This document shows, piece after piece, positions 10,887 through 22,349 of a DNA stretch of 64,000 nt (positions are counted from its first letter, which is position 1; each line of letters opens with the position of its first letter). The DNA is taken from NCBI GenBank assembly GCA_001939145.1, contig LSRX01000351.1, positions 103,050-167,049 on the forward strand, read 5' to 3'. The DNA comes from Symbiodinium microadriaticum (Eukaryota > Sar > Dinophyceae > Suessiales > Symbiodiniaceae). The notes beneath the pieces were generated by a model. That model ran no database searches. It saw only the letters and a list, made by a program, of their open reading frames with translations, and was not told the origin of the DNA. The translations under genes were made by a program, and so were the position numbers.

Positions 10887-12372
10887 TCAGGCAGCGTGTG
10901 AGGTTGGCGCGGGGAGGCGGCTGATGGTCAGGGGGAGGCTGCCCCGCACATCCGCGAGGATTTCATGCAATTCAGGCGCCTCACCCGCCACGCAGGCCTC
11001 ACCAGCGGGTGGGAGCTCGAGCAGAGAAGCCGCGTAGGCTCGCATCGCAGCAACAGCGAGCATCCCAGACCACCTCTGCACCCAGCCAGCGCGCGCAGCC
11101 GCTCGCAGCGGTGCCGCGACGCTGGCGGCACGGTGTTGAGCCAAGAGGCGCAGGAAGGAGGCAGCTTCAGTGCTGAAGCGCCCGCCAACCTCAATCCCGA
11201 GTACGACGAGCCGCGCTCGTCTGGCGCCCTGGAGCTCTGGGTAGGTTTGGCGCCGTTTGCGTCTGGCTGCGTCCTGCACGGCGGCTGCGGGGCGGGTATC
11301 CGCGCCAGGCCGCGCGGAGCCAGTTCGGGTGACCGGGCTGACGATCGTGGCGTCGATCGCGAGTTGGGCGCCGTGCCACAGAGGCAAGCCGTTGGCGACT
11401 ACCTCGATGCGACGTGCATCACTGACAGGTACATCGATGTTCATGTCGCCAACCCGAACGTTTCGGGCTACTTGTGCTCCGGCCTCGCGACAGACGCGAG
11501 CAACAGCATGCTCCAGCGGAAGAGCCCGGGAGGCAAGAAAGCCGGAGGTGGCGCAGGCCGAGCGATGGTCGCCGAGTTGGTCTAGGCGTCCGTGGCAGGA
11601 GCACGTGCGCGGAGCACAAGGCAAGGGGAGCCGGAGGCGCCGGAGCAGCAGCACGCGGAGGTGCGCCGACGGCACGACAACGGCAGGGGACGTTAGCCAA
11701 GCGGCGCTCCCCACACATGCGGCGAATGGACAGCTCAAGCAGGGGAGCGGCCGCGAGCATCCGAGACCACTGAATTCCGCCGCCGTGCCCAACCTGCGCG
11801 CAGCCGCCCGGAGCACAAGGCAAGGGGAGCCGGAGGCGCCGGAGCAGCAGCACGCGGAGGTGCGCCGACGGCACGACAACGGCAGGGGACGTTAGCCAAG
11901 CGGCGCTCCCCACACATGCGGCGAATGGACAGCTCAAGCAGGGGAGCGGCCGCGAGCATCCGAGACCACTGAATTCCGCCGCCGTGCCCAACCTGCGCGC
12001 AGCCGCCCGGAGCGGTGCCGTGACTGCTTCGCGGTGCAGGAGACGTACGCAAGGAGGCGGCAGCTTCCTCTCTTCGCTGCAGACGCGCCTACCGAACTCT
12101 ATATCCAGCAAGATGAGCAGATATGAGCAGTGTGCGTCGGGTTTCGAGATCCGCGGGTAGGTTTGGCGCCGTTTGCGGCGGGTGCGTCTTGCAGGGTGGC
12201 TGCGGCGCGGGTATCCTTTCCGGGTCGTGCGGTGCCGGCTCGGGTGAAACTGGGCTGACGATCGCGGCATCGATCGCGAGCTGTGCGCCGTGCCACGAGC
12301 ACAGGCCATTCGCGCCACCTCAATGAACGCGACGTGAATTGCTTGACCCGGAAATACCCGCGGAACATACAA
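10887..12372 (-). pseudogene. LINE-like retroelement relic with duplicated segments
   Basis: The minus frame 11879-10887 is the better preserved copy of the C-terminal LINE block. It contains LDQLGDHRSACATSG, VARVCREAGAQVARNV, RRIEVVANGLPLWHGAQLA, KRRQTYPELQGARRARLVV and WSGMLAVAAMRAYAAS. A second, shifted copy of the middle of this block lies at about 12040-12330. It repeats the GLTIAAS-type region on the opposite strand and the GGTTTGGCGCCGTTTGCG tract. The frames are broken by a 199-bp tandem duplication (11611-12008), which is not a multiple of three. No reverse transcriptase core is visible. It is a dead 3' fragment. Confidence 0.65.
11611..12008. repeat. 199-bp perfect-looking tandem duplication
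   Basis: The segment starting GGAGCACAAGGCAAGGGG at 11611 is repeated from 11810 with no difference that I could see. A truncated GGAGC follows at 12009. The duplication is therefore recent compared with the LINE relic it sits in. Confidence 0.9.
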
Positions 12373-12489
12373 TGCTGATGTCTGCGATTCGATAATTCCG
12401 TTGAGGAATGTTGAGGATGGGGAGCCTCAGGCGGCGAATCAAAGACTCGGAGGTGCGCCGATGGCACTACCATGGCCGGGGGATGCACA

Positions 12490-15390
12490 CAACGGAGGCA
12501 CGGACCGCACGAGGTCTTGCTTGCCAGAACAGCAGCGCACGAGACGCGGGATCAAAGTGAGAAAGGTGTCTGTCGAAGGTGCGCTCATCACAAGCGGAAG
12601 CAGCGGCACGATGCCAGCGCTTGCGCGGAGCCGGCGCAGCAGAGGTCTCGCCCAGAGTGGAGTGGGAAAGCCTGTGGCGGTGCTGCGAGGGCAGGTGGCC
12701 ATGCCAGCATGCGAAGCCTTCAAGCTGGCCCCCAAGACTGAACTTTCCATCCTGGAGTGCGAAGCTTGTACAGATGGCTACCAAAGTTTTGGTTGCGAGC
12801 AGCCCTCTGGAGCAGGAGGCGTGCGCTCCTTCCCGCGATGGGCGATAAGACATGCATCGGGTCACGCACGCACCACTGTTGGCTTGTGAGTGTCCATGCC
12901 ACAGCAAGGTCAACAAAGTGCTGGGAAGTGGAGGTGGGCGTCCAGACAGGCTTATGTAGCTCATGTGCGTCCGGCATAAGGTCGAGCAGCCAAAGGCAGT
13001 GGGCATCCGAGGATGAAAAGCTCCTTGCCTACGCAAGAGGGAAGTCTTTCATTTTTCCGGGCAAGCCATGATATTACACGTGCTTGCTGAAGGCATGGGA
13101 TTCTGCCCTCATGGTGAGACTAGCTTGACAACGAGCCACCTCACACGATGGCTTGCAACAGGAGGAACAGTCCACTGACCTCAGAGCCGGGGCAGTTCAG
13201 TGCGATGCCTCTTTGAAGGAGCCCCTTAAGGGCCGCTCCACGGCTCTGTCTGATGAAGCAACAGCACAAGAAGGCAGGCAACCTGGCAAGGTCCCACGGT
13301 TACATGCAGCTACAGCCCGAGCTGCATGCTTGCAACTCAGACTCACCCTCGAAAGTGCGTTGCCGATTCTGAGACCGGGGCGTTCGGCACACGAGCATGG
13401 GGAGCCACTCACAAGCTGCACAGAAGGACCGAAGGTCTCAGGCATTGGGTGAAGAGTCTTCTCTCTCACACCGATGGCAGAGGGGCACATTGCATACTGA
13501 CTGGGCGCTTCATGGAACGTCTGAGCGAAGGGCACCGTTGAGCTCCAAACGGCCAACAAGCGAGACCTGTCGATTGGGCTGTAAGGAGAAGCCTTTTCCG
13601 AAAACTGACGAAACACCTTGAACTGTATGCTGTATGCTGCACAAAATCCTGTCCGGCCTGGAGTGTGGAACCCGGACACATCACCGCACCCAATCCGTCA
13701 TTGGCAATCTCGTGCGTGACAACCTCTGAAAAAGCCAAGACCACAGTTCAGAGAGGAAACGACAGGCTCGTCCATCCACTTCGAAGCTCGTGGGCAGCGC
13801 CTCCCCGCCGCAGTTAAATGACAGCGCTGTCGGCGCCTGTTCGGCGGCATCGCAGGCTAGCGACACCTTGATGGACGATTTGGCTGCAAAAGAAATCCAT
13901 GGCATGTGGCTCTACGACTCTACGGTATACTCCAAAGCAGCCATAACTTGACTTCCTGAAAAGACCCGCGGCCTGCATGCCAGCACCAGGTGAGAGACGC
14001 CCGACCTGGTTCTCTCTCTCACCCGCAGATGAAAACAGACTTCACGAAGGCTCCGTGCCGTCGTGAGGGCCCGACAATGCTGCGGCTCTTTCCGGTAACT
14101 ACAATCCTCATTTGTGCGCCATGCAACCGGTAACCCTCAACAAGCAGGCCGCTAGACGCAACCTGTGCACCCAGGATCCCAGCTCCGCAAGGCATTCTGA
14201 GAAGCCTGCATGCGGCATGCAGCAGGAACATCAGTGTATAGCGCTGAAGCCGCAAGGACAAGGGGCTGCAAGCGCCATCGCCTTCGTTGCTAAATCTCAA
14301 GATGCTGTGATCCGCACTGACCTTGCCAGGCTTATGTGCGTCCTGGTGTGCCCAGACACTCTGCAAAGTGTCTGCATCGCTGGGCTTCCAGGCAGGCGCT
14401 GCTGAGCCTCTGCTGCAAACCGAAGCAAGGAGCTTCATAGATTTATCGCACAACCGTGTGCTAGTGGCTGTCATCGGCTTTGAATGACAACACGACGGTG
14501 CCAAAGGTCTACGTCGTGCTGGCCTCCCCGGTAGGCTACCAGCACGAAATTCTGCAGGTTGCCTGGGGCAGCCTGCGAGTGGCCAAGATGCGATTCCTGG
14601 GAGAGTGCCTTCTCATGTTTAGACCCCAGCTGTCAATCCAAAGATGTTGGAGCCAGTCTCCTGGAGAGGAGCCTCAACGCGTGGATTCTCTATGTCAACA
14701 TGTCAACCTTCTCCGATCACATCCAACTTCCAAGGCTGTAGCTCTTTGTGCACCGAGCAGAGAGGACGAAGATGTTGAACAGTTCTGCCAGCAATACCCG
14801 AATTCAAACCACGAAGGTCTGTTGCAAATGAACACAAGCACCGCATCATCAGTTCAGAGAGTAATCTGAAATGATAATGATCAAAGGCAAATCACCCTGC
14901 TGCATCCTGGAGTCTTGGCGGGTACGATATCGGAGCTGCTTGTGTCAAGGTTCAAAAAGAGGAGTCACCACCAGTCATCACTGCTCGCCTCTCCGGCTAC
15001 CGAGGCATCGACCTGTCAGTTTTTGATCCAATCCATGTGGTGAGCTCACGGGATCGTGTCAAGCTTAGCCAGCGACATAGACAAAGCTCGTACCACCAGC
15101 ATTCTCGCTTGAGATTTCTGAGTGAACACAAGCTGCAAGGCTGTCGCCAAAGCATGCCAAAGCCCCATGGATGAGAACGTCTTTTTTCGGGGTGGGCACG
15201 TGCGTAGCCGACGTCCTTGAAGGAGAGCGGCCTCAGTGTTGTGCGAGCGAGGTAAGAGGCTTTTACCGGCAGTGCTTTGCCGAGGTGTTTTCTTCGATGT
15301 GGTGGAACCTGTTACAGCAGTGGCCCCTGAATGTCGCTCGAATACGAGGCATGAGGATCTCCCTCATGATCAGCCTCATCTGCCTCAGCA
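12490..15390. other. Intergenic, no gene recognised
   Basis: Both strands carry only short, low-information frames. At about 12420-12480 a diverged copy of the edge of the 199-bp unit (GGAGGTGCGCCGATGGCAC) is present. Nothing else is recognised. Confidence 0.4.
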
Positions 15391-15395
15391 TCGGC

Positions 15396-15497
15396 ATCGC
15401 ATTAGCCTCAGCATCATCATCCTCGTCATCATCATCACCACCATACTACCATCACCATTGTCATCGTCGTCATCGTCGTCATCAGCATCAGCATCGG

Positions 15498-15532
<35 letters not shown>

Positions 15533-15602
15533 CCATCACCATCACCATCATCATCATCATCGCCCTCATCCTCAACCTCACCATCACCATCACCACCACC
15601 AA
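15396..15602. repeat. (ATC)n microsatellite
   Basis: A run of ATC/CAT units with scattered CAG, CGT and CAC interruptions. Long histidine, serine or methionine runs in the frames across it are artefacts of the repeat. Confidence 0.9.
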
Positions 15603-15609
15603 ACCAACT

Positions 15610-18195
15610 AGCAGGTCCACAGGTCTGGGCAGGAAGGTTCAGTCAGTGCAGTTTCCATGCAGATATATGACGCCCCGATCCGAGCGATGTTGGAGATATA
15701 ACTGTTTCGATTGCAGTTCGAGCTCGGATCCATGTGACCCGAGAATTTCACTGGGGACTTGTTAAGGTTTCGCCTGGTTCGCTCAGTGAGGTCCTGGCCC
15801 CACCGAGAACTGCAGCGAGTTCAGCCCGTAGTGGAAGCAGATTGACACGTTCTCAGGCAGTGCAGGTTGATTGCGGCAGACACAGGATGCTCCCAGACAT
15901 GCACTCAGTCGCGAACATCTGGGTAGTGGTGATAGAAGGCCAGGTCGTACGCGCAAACCTCTGGCAGGCTGCTTTGCACTCGTGTTTCACCCATGTCCAC
16001 AGTGCCACAGACAAGGAGGCCTGCCTTCGACCCCTGTATGACCCAAAAGAGCCAAACCTCAGCGAAACCAAACTCTCGGCCGCCTGCACCTCGGGGGCCT
16101 TCACTTCGCTTTTGCCCCCCAACACCGCCTGAGCCTCGCACTGGAAGGCCTCGCAGTCGCATGCCTCGCTCAGAGGAGTTCTCTGCAAAAGGGTCGGAAG
16201 AGCAGCTGGCGGCTGGCCTTCCCGGGCGTCTGGCTCCAGGCAATGCAGGCTTCATGGGAAAGCCACGACCAGCACCGACTGCTTTGCATCAAGTCGTGTC
16301 GTCTCAAAGTGTCTGCGCAGCTGGGTAGGTCGAATGGCTAGGGCATGCATGGGCGTAGGACTGCCTAGGCTCAGACTTGAGCCGCTGTGCAACTTGCGGC
16401 CACGCTGCAATACATTTGATCCGGCCACTCGGCCAGTCGTTCTTCTGAGGCTGCAGGATGGTGAGTACACGCACGCATCGCGCTTTTTTTGCCTCTGCCC
16501 CCTGAGCCATTTTTTGCGCGAAGTTGGGCGGAAACCTTCGAATTCTCGACGGCAGCGAATAAGGCATGATCGACGTGGTCTGCCAGATCCGAATGCACTC
16601 TGAGCTTGCAGACCATCCTTCCAGAGGTCCAGGGCCAGGCACCTCCTTGTGCTCTTGAGGCTTCTGAACCGGAAAGAAAAAAGGGGCTTGGACTTGGCAC
16701 CCCGCACGTCGACAGAAGGCCCAGTCTGATTCCTTCGCCATATTGGTGGGCGGCGAGCTTTGGCAGGGAGGGGAAGATGGGCGTACTTCCAACAGTTGAA
16801 ATGCAAACATGAAGCTTTGAACATGCGATCAAAACATGAAGATCGGGTCCGATCTTCACTGGAAAGCCGTCAGGTCCCTCTAACTGAACACCACGGAATG
16901 CAAGCGGCGCAAGCGCACAAACCTTTGCGATTCTTTGTGCTCGCGCACACACACACATACAAAAAAAGGAAAACACGGACATCTCTTCGCCAAGCTCATA
17001 TCCTCATGAGGGCCCCCCACACATCTCCCTTCCCCTCTCCCCGCCCTCTTGTCATACATCATCTTGCAAAGAAAAAGCATTGACTAGAACGCATCGACGA
17101 GCCTCCCTCAAGAAGATGAGCACATCACCCTTCTGAAGGACCAGGTAGCTGTCACCATATCTGAGCGTCAATGTCTGCTTGGATATCCAGCGGAAGGCAT
17201 AGCAGGCATATCAATGTGCGTGCATGAAAAGGCGGGGCTCAGATTCAGCTTGACGAGGTGCTCTCTGCCATCGAACTTGTGCCGAACAATCAGCTTCTGC
17301 CCAGTCGGCCCAGCTGCGCTCTGGGCCTCACAAGCAGACTGGAAGTCAAATTCACAGAGTTGCGCCGTACTCCGCTTCCGGCAGCCTCGTCGACTGCTGG
17401 TGCCTCTCCTGCCGCTATGTCCTGCAGCAAGGCTGTCCCTCAGGCAGCAGTAGCGAGCGAACACTCCGTGCATGGCGTCACAGCTCCTGCGGCTGTTCCT
17501 GCGGCTTTTGCCGCGTATCGGGCTTTCGGTTCGCCTTAGAACCCCCGCACGTGACACACGTTTTGTCACATTTCTAAGGGTCATCTGCGCAGCGTAGCGT
17601 GCCTTGCCTCAACCGACTGCCCATCTAATCTCGTCGTGGTTGGAGAGGATCTAGTAGCTGATGTACCAGCTGCCTCTCTTATAACGAACGCTTGTCGTGG
17701 CTTGCGGCTGAGAGCTCAGAAGATCTCAAGCGCCGTCGCCTCGCGAGGTAAGTTGTGCATATTCAACAAGCTGGCAAACTTGGCCATGTCTTTCTGGTGT
17801 CTTTCCTGGCAGAGAGGTTTAGGCGAGTTTCTGATGCCCAAGACCTGAGAGATGCTCACCATTCTCGATGACAGTTCGCATCCGGACCTTCTGATGCTGC
17901 TGGGGAAATTCCCGAGTCTGCCAATCTTTCCTTTTCTCCTTCACAACTGCGTCAGGCACCAACAAGGCTTTATGTTTACCTCCAAAAGACTCTACGCGAG
18001 AAGCTGTGCTGCAAGACCATGCACCTGTGCACGGGCATCCAACTTCTTGTCCTGCATGCGGCTCATTGGATGTTCAATTGGCCGACAAATCGCCGATCTT
18101 TGGGCAGCGCCCTCCCCCTCCTAATAACAAGAACACATTAGGGCGAATCCTCCCGAAACCCTTCAAAGCCTATTTTGAATCACGGGGAGGGTTTC
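15610..18195. other. Intergenic with one weak plus-strand exon-like stretch
   Basis: Near 17945-18110 the plus strand can be read as a short peptide ending in HPTSCPACGSLDVQLADKSP, a CxxC-type motif. A similar CPGCSSLAV motif occurs at about 50095. A plus frame at 17258-17539 is Ala/Ser-rich with no motif. No other gene is recognised. Confidence 0.25.
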
Positions 18196-18201
18196 GAGGC
18201 G

Positions 18202-18410
18202 TAGGAGCAAGAGCAAAAGCCAGAGCAGGAGTTAGAGCAAGAGCAAAAGCGGGAGCATCAAGAAGAGCTAAACAAAAGCAAGAGCGGGAGTAAGAGCTAG
18301 AGCAGGAGCAAAAGAGGGAGCAACAGCAAGAGCAGGAGCGGGCGCAAGAGACGCAGCAGAAGCAGGAGCAAAAGCCAGCGCGGGAGCAAGAGCCGGAGCA
18401 GGAGCAAGAC
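18202..18410. repeat. AGGAGCAAGAGC minisatellite (RS-type code)
   Basis: About 200 bases are built from AGNAGC hexamers such as AGGAGC, AAGAGC and AAAAGC. Read on the plus strand they give runs of Arg-Ser and Lys-Ser broken by TAG and TAA, like a decayed SR-protein tail. Confidence 0.7.
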
Positions 18411-19440
18411 CACGACCCCTCAAAAGTCGAAGTGGTGATAAAATACCCCCTAATAATAAACATACTTTCCGACTTGTTATTGGGGGAAAGGATTTAGCTC
18501 AAATCGCACTGTTTTCGTGATGCCAGCAGTGTGCACACTTCAAAGTCAGGACCGGCACCATGTGCCTCCGCTGGCCGCTGCCAGTTCCACCAGTCACGGT
18601 CGTGTTCTCTCTCCTGCGGCTCCTGCGGAGTGATGATCGGAGATAGAAGCGTGCGCTCCAGCAAGATCACGACAAGCAGCTTTACATGCTGAAGGAAACT
18701 GAAGGGTTTGTGCGCAATGTTGCTCCTCATACCACGGCTCCTGGTAGCATTGCTCCTTCAAGGATGAACACAGCATTCGAAAGATTTGTGGTAGGTGCTG
18801 CGCTGCCTTCTCGTGCCAGCGAGCCTGATTTGACTCCTCCTGGCGAGATGCACCGGCTTCGCAAGCTGGCGGGTTCCGGAATGGCTGCGCTGAGATCGTG
18901 GCACATGGTGGCCTCAAGTCGCCAGGGAACCTTGCCGTTGCGACGCCAAGAGCCCAACACATCCAACCCGACAAGTCCAACCAATGCCGGTGTTGCTCTT
19001 CCTCCTCGGCAGAGCTGTCCTGCAGTAGCTGCTCACTGCAACAAACGAGAGAGCATGGGGGCTGTTGTACCTTCGCTTTGGCGGGTTCGGACTGGTCGAG
19101 TCTGTGAGAAAAAACACAAACACGCCCCGTTGCTGCACAAAGCACGTGCGCTAACCCTGTTTCAAGCTGTCGTAGAAGGGGTTTGGCTTGTAAAAGTACG
19201 TGTCTTTGTCAGAGTGGAGGCCATATGCTGCACACAAAACACGGATGCCGAAGTGTTCTCCTATGAGGACGAGAAATCTCCAAGAACACATCAAACTCTC
19301 AACCTCGTTTCCAAGATTCTACAAACCAACGAAAACACAAGCTAAACATGCAGGAGAACACACATACAAATACACTGCTCTCAGGTGCGATTCCCGGGTT
19401 CCTCTTTTGCCCACTGGCATCATTGGACGCTCTAGCTGTC
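18411..19440. other. Unassigned, one 219-codon plus frame
   Basis: A plus frame at 18686-19345 is open for 219 codons (for example MNTAFERFVVGAALPSRAS) but has no recognisable domain. The minus strand is also open over much of this interval, so coding status is doubtful. Confidence 0.25.
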
Positions 19441-19785
19441 TGTTTATATCATCAAATTCGCCTTGACATGAACTTTTCTGTTGATGCTGTACACAGTCAT
19501 GTCTTAATCTTACATTTTTACCTCTATTTTCTGCTTCTTCAGTTCTTACTTTTAAATCTTCTAACTACTTTTCACACTACTGTTTGCTCTTAAAGATATC
19601 TATCATTAATACTAAATAGATTGAAAATACTGTTAACGATGTGAAACATACTCGTTCTAACTGTTGCTATTCTATCCGCTTTCTCTTTTTGCTTCAATGT
19701 CTTCATTTCTTTGTATGACTGTTGCAATCCGTTAATTGTTTCGGTGGTGGCGCTTGATTCATTTGCATGCTCCTTGGTGCACAAG

Positions 19786-20097
19786 TTGGGCAGGAGTCTA
19801 CCGAGGGAACTAATGAAGCGTCAAGAAGAACTTAAAACAATAGTGGGAACAAATAATGTAAATCTAACTTTAAATGGAGTAAAGCTTCAAACATTAAGAT
19901 CGGAATTAAAATTAAGAACTACCTATGATAATTTAGCCGGTATGACTGAAAGCCAAGGTGACCCTAACAGACCACCAATTGAACAAGTCATTGATCAAAG
20001 AGCTACGATATTTCGTAGTAACCTGTACGTAAGTCAGTTTGATAATCGTGACTTTTTAGGAGTAAAGAATCAAGATGTGAAGAAGATGACAAAGTAA
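19786..20097 (+). pseudogene. Unknown ORF remnant of the AT-rich island
   Basis: About 100 codons are open, with charged, protein-like content (MKRQEELKTIVGTNN, YDNLAGMTESQGDPNRP, YVSQFDNRDFLG). A short continuation in a shifted frame (NEMRQHQLRQTAMATG) follows the stop. No family is recognised. Use of AT-rich codons fits the other genes of the island. Confidence 0.4.
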
Positions 20098-20330
20098 AAA
20101 ACGAAATGAGACAACATCAGTTAAGACAAACGGCAATGGCCACTGGTTCATCTATGGGCTACGGGGATTCTAACAAGCAGTGTTTGTTCAAGCGGTTTCA
20201 CTACGCCCTAGGATGAACAATATCTCGGACTTTTCGACATAGAAAGAATAAGGGCAGAGTTAGCAGAAGAAGAGAGAAGACGACAACAAGCACAACAAGC
20301 AACATCATCAACAGCAAGAAGTGACTTAAA

Positions 20331-20583
20331 GTGACTTAGACGAAGCACATAGACAGCAATTACCAACAAAAAATGATCTAAGTCAAACCGCTAGTTTCCC
20401 TAGCGGTCAACCTTCGGGTTTTGACTTCAGTCAGCCTTCGCGGCGCGACAAGCAGAGAGCTCAGAAGAGGAGCTCATACCTGCGGACAAGTGGAGACACA
20501 CGACCCTTTCAGAGAGCTATGCAACACTGGAACAAAGACATTGACGAAGTAAGACAGAATCAAAATGTCAACTGTGAAAATTG
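20331..20583 (+). pseudogene. Unknown ORF remnant, basic and Gln/Ser-rich
   Basis: An 84-codon open segment reads SDLDEAHRQQLPTKNDLSQ and later AMQHWNKDIDEVRQNQN. Just upstream in another frame lies a charged helix (FDIERIRAELAEEERRRQQ) ending in a stop. Downstream, a third frame gives SEATQQKVEELPDDDTRKI. These look like pieces of one or two proteins split by frameshifts. Function is unknown. Confidence 0.4.
20387..20407. other. Small inverted repeat
   Basis: ACCGCTAG (20387-20394) and CTAGCGGT (20400-20407) form an 8-bp stem with a 5-base loop inside the ORF remnant. It may be chance. Confidence 0.4.
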
Positions 20584-20758
20584 AACGTTTCAACTTCACG
20601 CTCGAGGTCGATTGTCTGAAGCCACTCAACAAAAAGTAGAAGAACTACCAGATGACGACACTAGAAAAATATACCTGCTGAGATCATTGAGAGACTTGTA
20701 GATACCGGTGGTGAGGACAATGAGTGGCAGATAGCAGTGAATCAGGAATTATCCAAAA

Positions 20759-20911
20759 AGGGATATTTTTGACTTGCAGGAAATGAACAAACAGAAACAG
20801 GGACTGGTTAAAAGTGTCTTGGCGAGTGAGGGTTCGGCTGTGTTAGATGCGGGAAAGGAATCAGTAAAGGAAGCCGTGGTGGCAGGTGCACGGAATGCAG
20901 TAATGAGTTGA
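20759..20911 (+). pseudogene. Unknown ORF remnant, alanine-rich amphipathic helix
   Basis: A 50-codon open segment reads DIFDLQEMNKQKQGLVKSVL and then a helical stretch rich in Ala, Val and Glu, ending in TGA. The preceding frame (GEDNEWQIAVNQELSKKGYF) overlaps it and is probably the same gene before a frameshift. No family is recognised. Confidence 0.35.
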
Positions 20912-20948
20912 TTGTAAGTTTCAATAGCAGCGTAAGTATACATGTTAA

Positions 20949-21188
20949 GATTGGCCCACTTATGAAGAAATTGAAAAGGAAGCAAAACCAAAGCAATTAA
21001 GAATATTAGCAGAAAGGGAAAGAAGAACACGACAAGGTATATTATTAAATGATGTTGATTTTGATGACTTTGATTTAAACAAATATGATAAGAAGATGGT
21101 TATAATTAGTGCGAACCCAGAGAAAGGAGTACAAACATATGTAATAGTTGATTCTTTTTCTGGTCCGTCGTCTAGTAAATCGTTCTGA
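20949..21188 (+). pseudogene. Unknown ORF remnant with acidic centre
   Basis: Eighty codons are open from an upstream TAA to TGA. The peptide begins TYEEIEKEAKPKQLRILAER, has an acidic middle (NDVDFDDFDLNKYDKK) and ends in a beta-rich part (MVIISANPEKGVQTYVIVD). A shifted continuation (DSFEVEQIQHLNKEQPKIQI) follows directly. The regular residue pattern supports former coding function, but I do not recognise it. Confidence 0.45.
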
Positions 21189-21271
21189 CAGTTTTGAAGT
21201 AGAACAAATACAACACTTGAACAAGGAACAACCAAAAATACAGATATATACAGAAATCATAATAAAGAAGG

Positions 21272-21505
21272 ATGCTAGATGCCATGTTTGATATCGATGG
21301 TGGCAGTGTTCCATCTACCAGACAAATAAGTAGTGCATCAGGTAGCAACCAGCCAGTAGAAAACAAAAAACGTGGGACACCACCAGCATTCACTTCATCT
21401 TCATCATCTTCACCAAGCTCCGATAATCGCCCCGTGGTATTGCCAGTTGAAGCACAACCCACACCACCAATTAGTGTACAGTCGAAGTTCTCGTTCCAAT
21501 CCTAA
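21272..21505 (+). pseudogene. Ser/Pro-rich ORF remnant
   Basis: Seventy-seven codons are open, beginning MLDAMFDIDGGSVPSTRQ and continuing in low-complexity Ser, Pro and Thr (TPPAFTSSSSSSPSSDN). This is typical of a disordered linker or tail. It lies between the acidic ORF and the DUF5754-like segment. Function is unknown. Confidence 0.35.
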
Positions 21506-21621
21506 TTCCAGTTCAAACAGAATAGTGCAACATGTAAGTTCATGAAGTTCACGACCAACATCACGTGTTTTGATTTCTTCATAACTTGAAATCTAAGTAA
21601 TTATAACAATGGCAAAAATAG

Positions 21622-21870
21622 CAAGTAAAACATGTAATAATAAAGATAAAAACTGATGCAAGGACAGACAATAAGACGACTGTACCTGTTGGTGCTAAAG
21701 GCTATGACCATTTTAAAGGGCATCTAGACGATAAACGAAGACAAAATTATGTAACAAGACATGGAAGCGGTAATCAAGATTGGAAAGATTATGAAACGGC
21801 TGGATTCTGGTCGTATCACTTTCTCTGCAGAAAGCCCACCTATGAAGAAGCAATGAACACAATTACGTGA
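21622..21870 (+). pseudogene. DUF5754-like protein, N-terminally broken
   Basis: The open segment carries the landmarks of the DUF5754 family found in large and Polinton-like DNA viruses of algae and protists. These are a GAKGYDHFKGH block, then DDKRRQNYVTRHGS, then DWKDYETAGFWS and a KPTYEEAM end, in the family's usual order and spacing and ending in TGA. The family's function is unknown. A possible original start (ATG at 21609, MAKIASKTCNNKDKN) lies in a different frame and runs into a stop, so the N-terminus is frameshifted. The assignment rests on motif recall, not on a search. Confidence 0.55.
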
Positions 21871-22349
21871 GTTTCCACAATTAAGAACTACTATGAATAA
21901 GTGGTTATTTTCTAAGCAAAGTTTACTTTAAAATACTTTTTGGTTGCAATACCAAAAATACTTCAAGAAATATTGATGTTCGTTAATAGAAACGAGTAGC
22001 TATGGAATAGAAACACAGATAAGTTCAGATTTGAATTGATCTGGTGTGGAACAGCATAGAAGATGAGGAGCAAGAAGTAAATCACAAAAGGACAGCGAAA
22101 TAATATAATGCTAGATTAAAGAAAAAACTAAAAACAAAAATGTCATTTTACAAGGTACTTCAAAGAAAATGATTAGGCTTTTGAATGGGACAGATGTGGA
22201 TGTTTGATTAGTAGTTCAAATAACAAACCAAGCATATGAAAACAACGAAATGCAAAAGACTATATGAAGAAAGACAAGAAAAAGAGATGGAAAACAAAAT
22301 AATTAGAAAATACTGTACGGTGATTAGGAGCATAATTGATATTGACTTT

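Noticed and set aside
15171-15670. Open frames with long histidine or serine runs
   Set aside because: They are translations of the ATC microsatellite in different frames. No domain lies outside the repeat.
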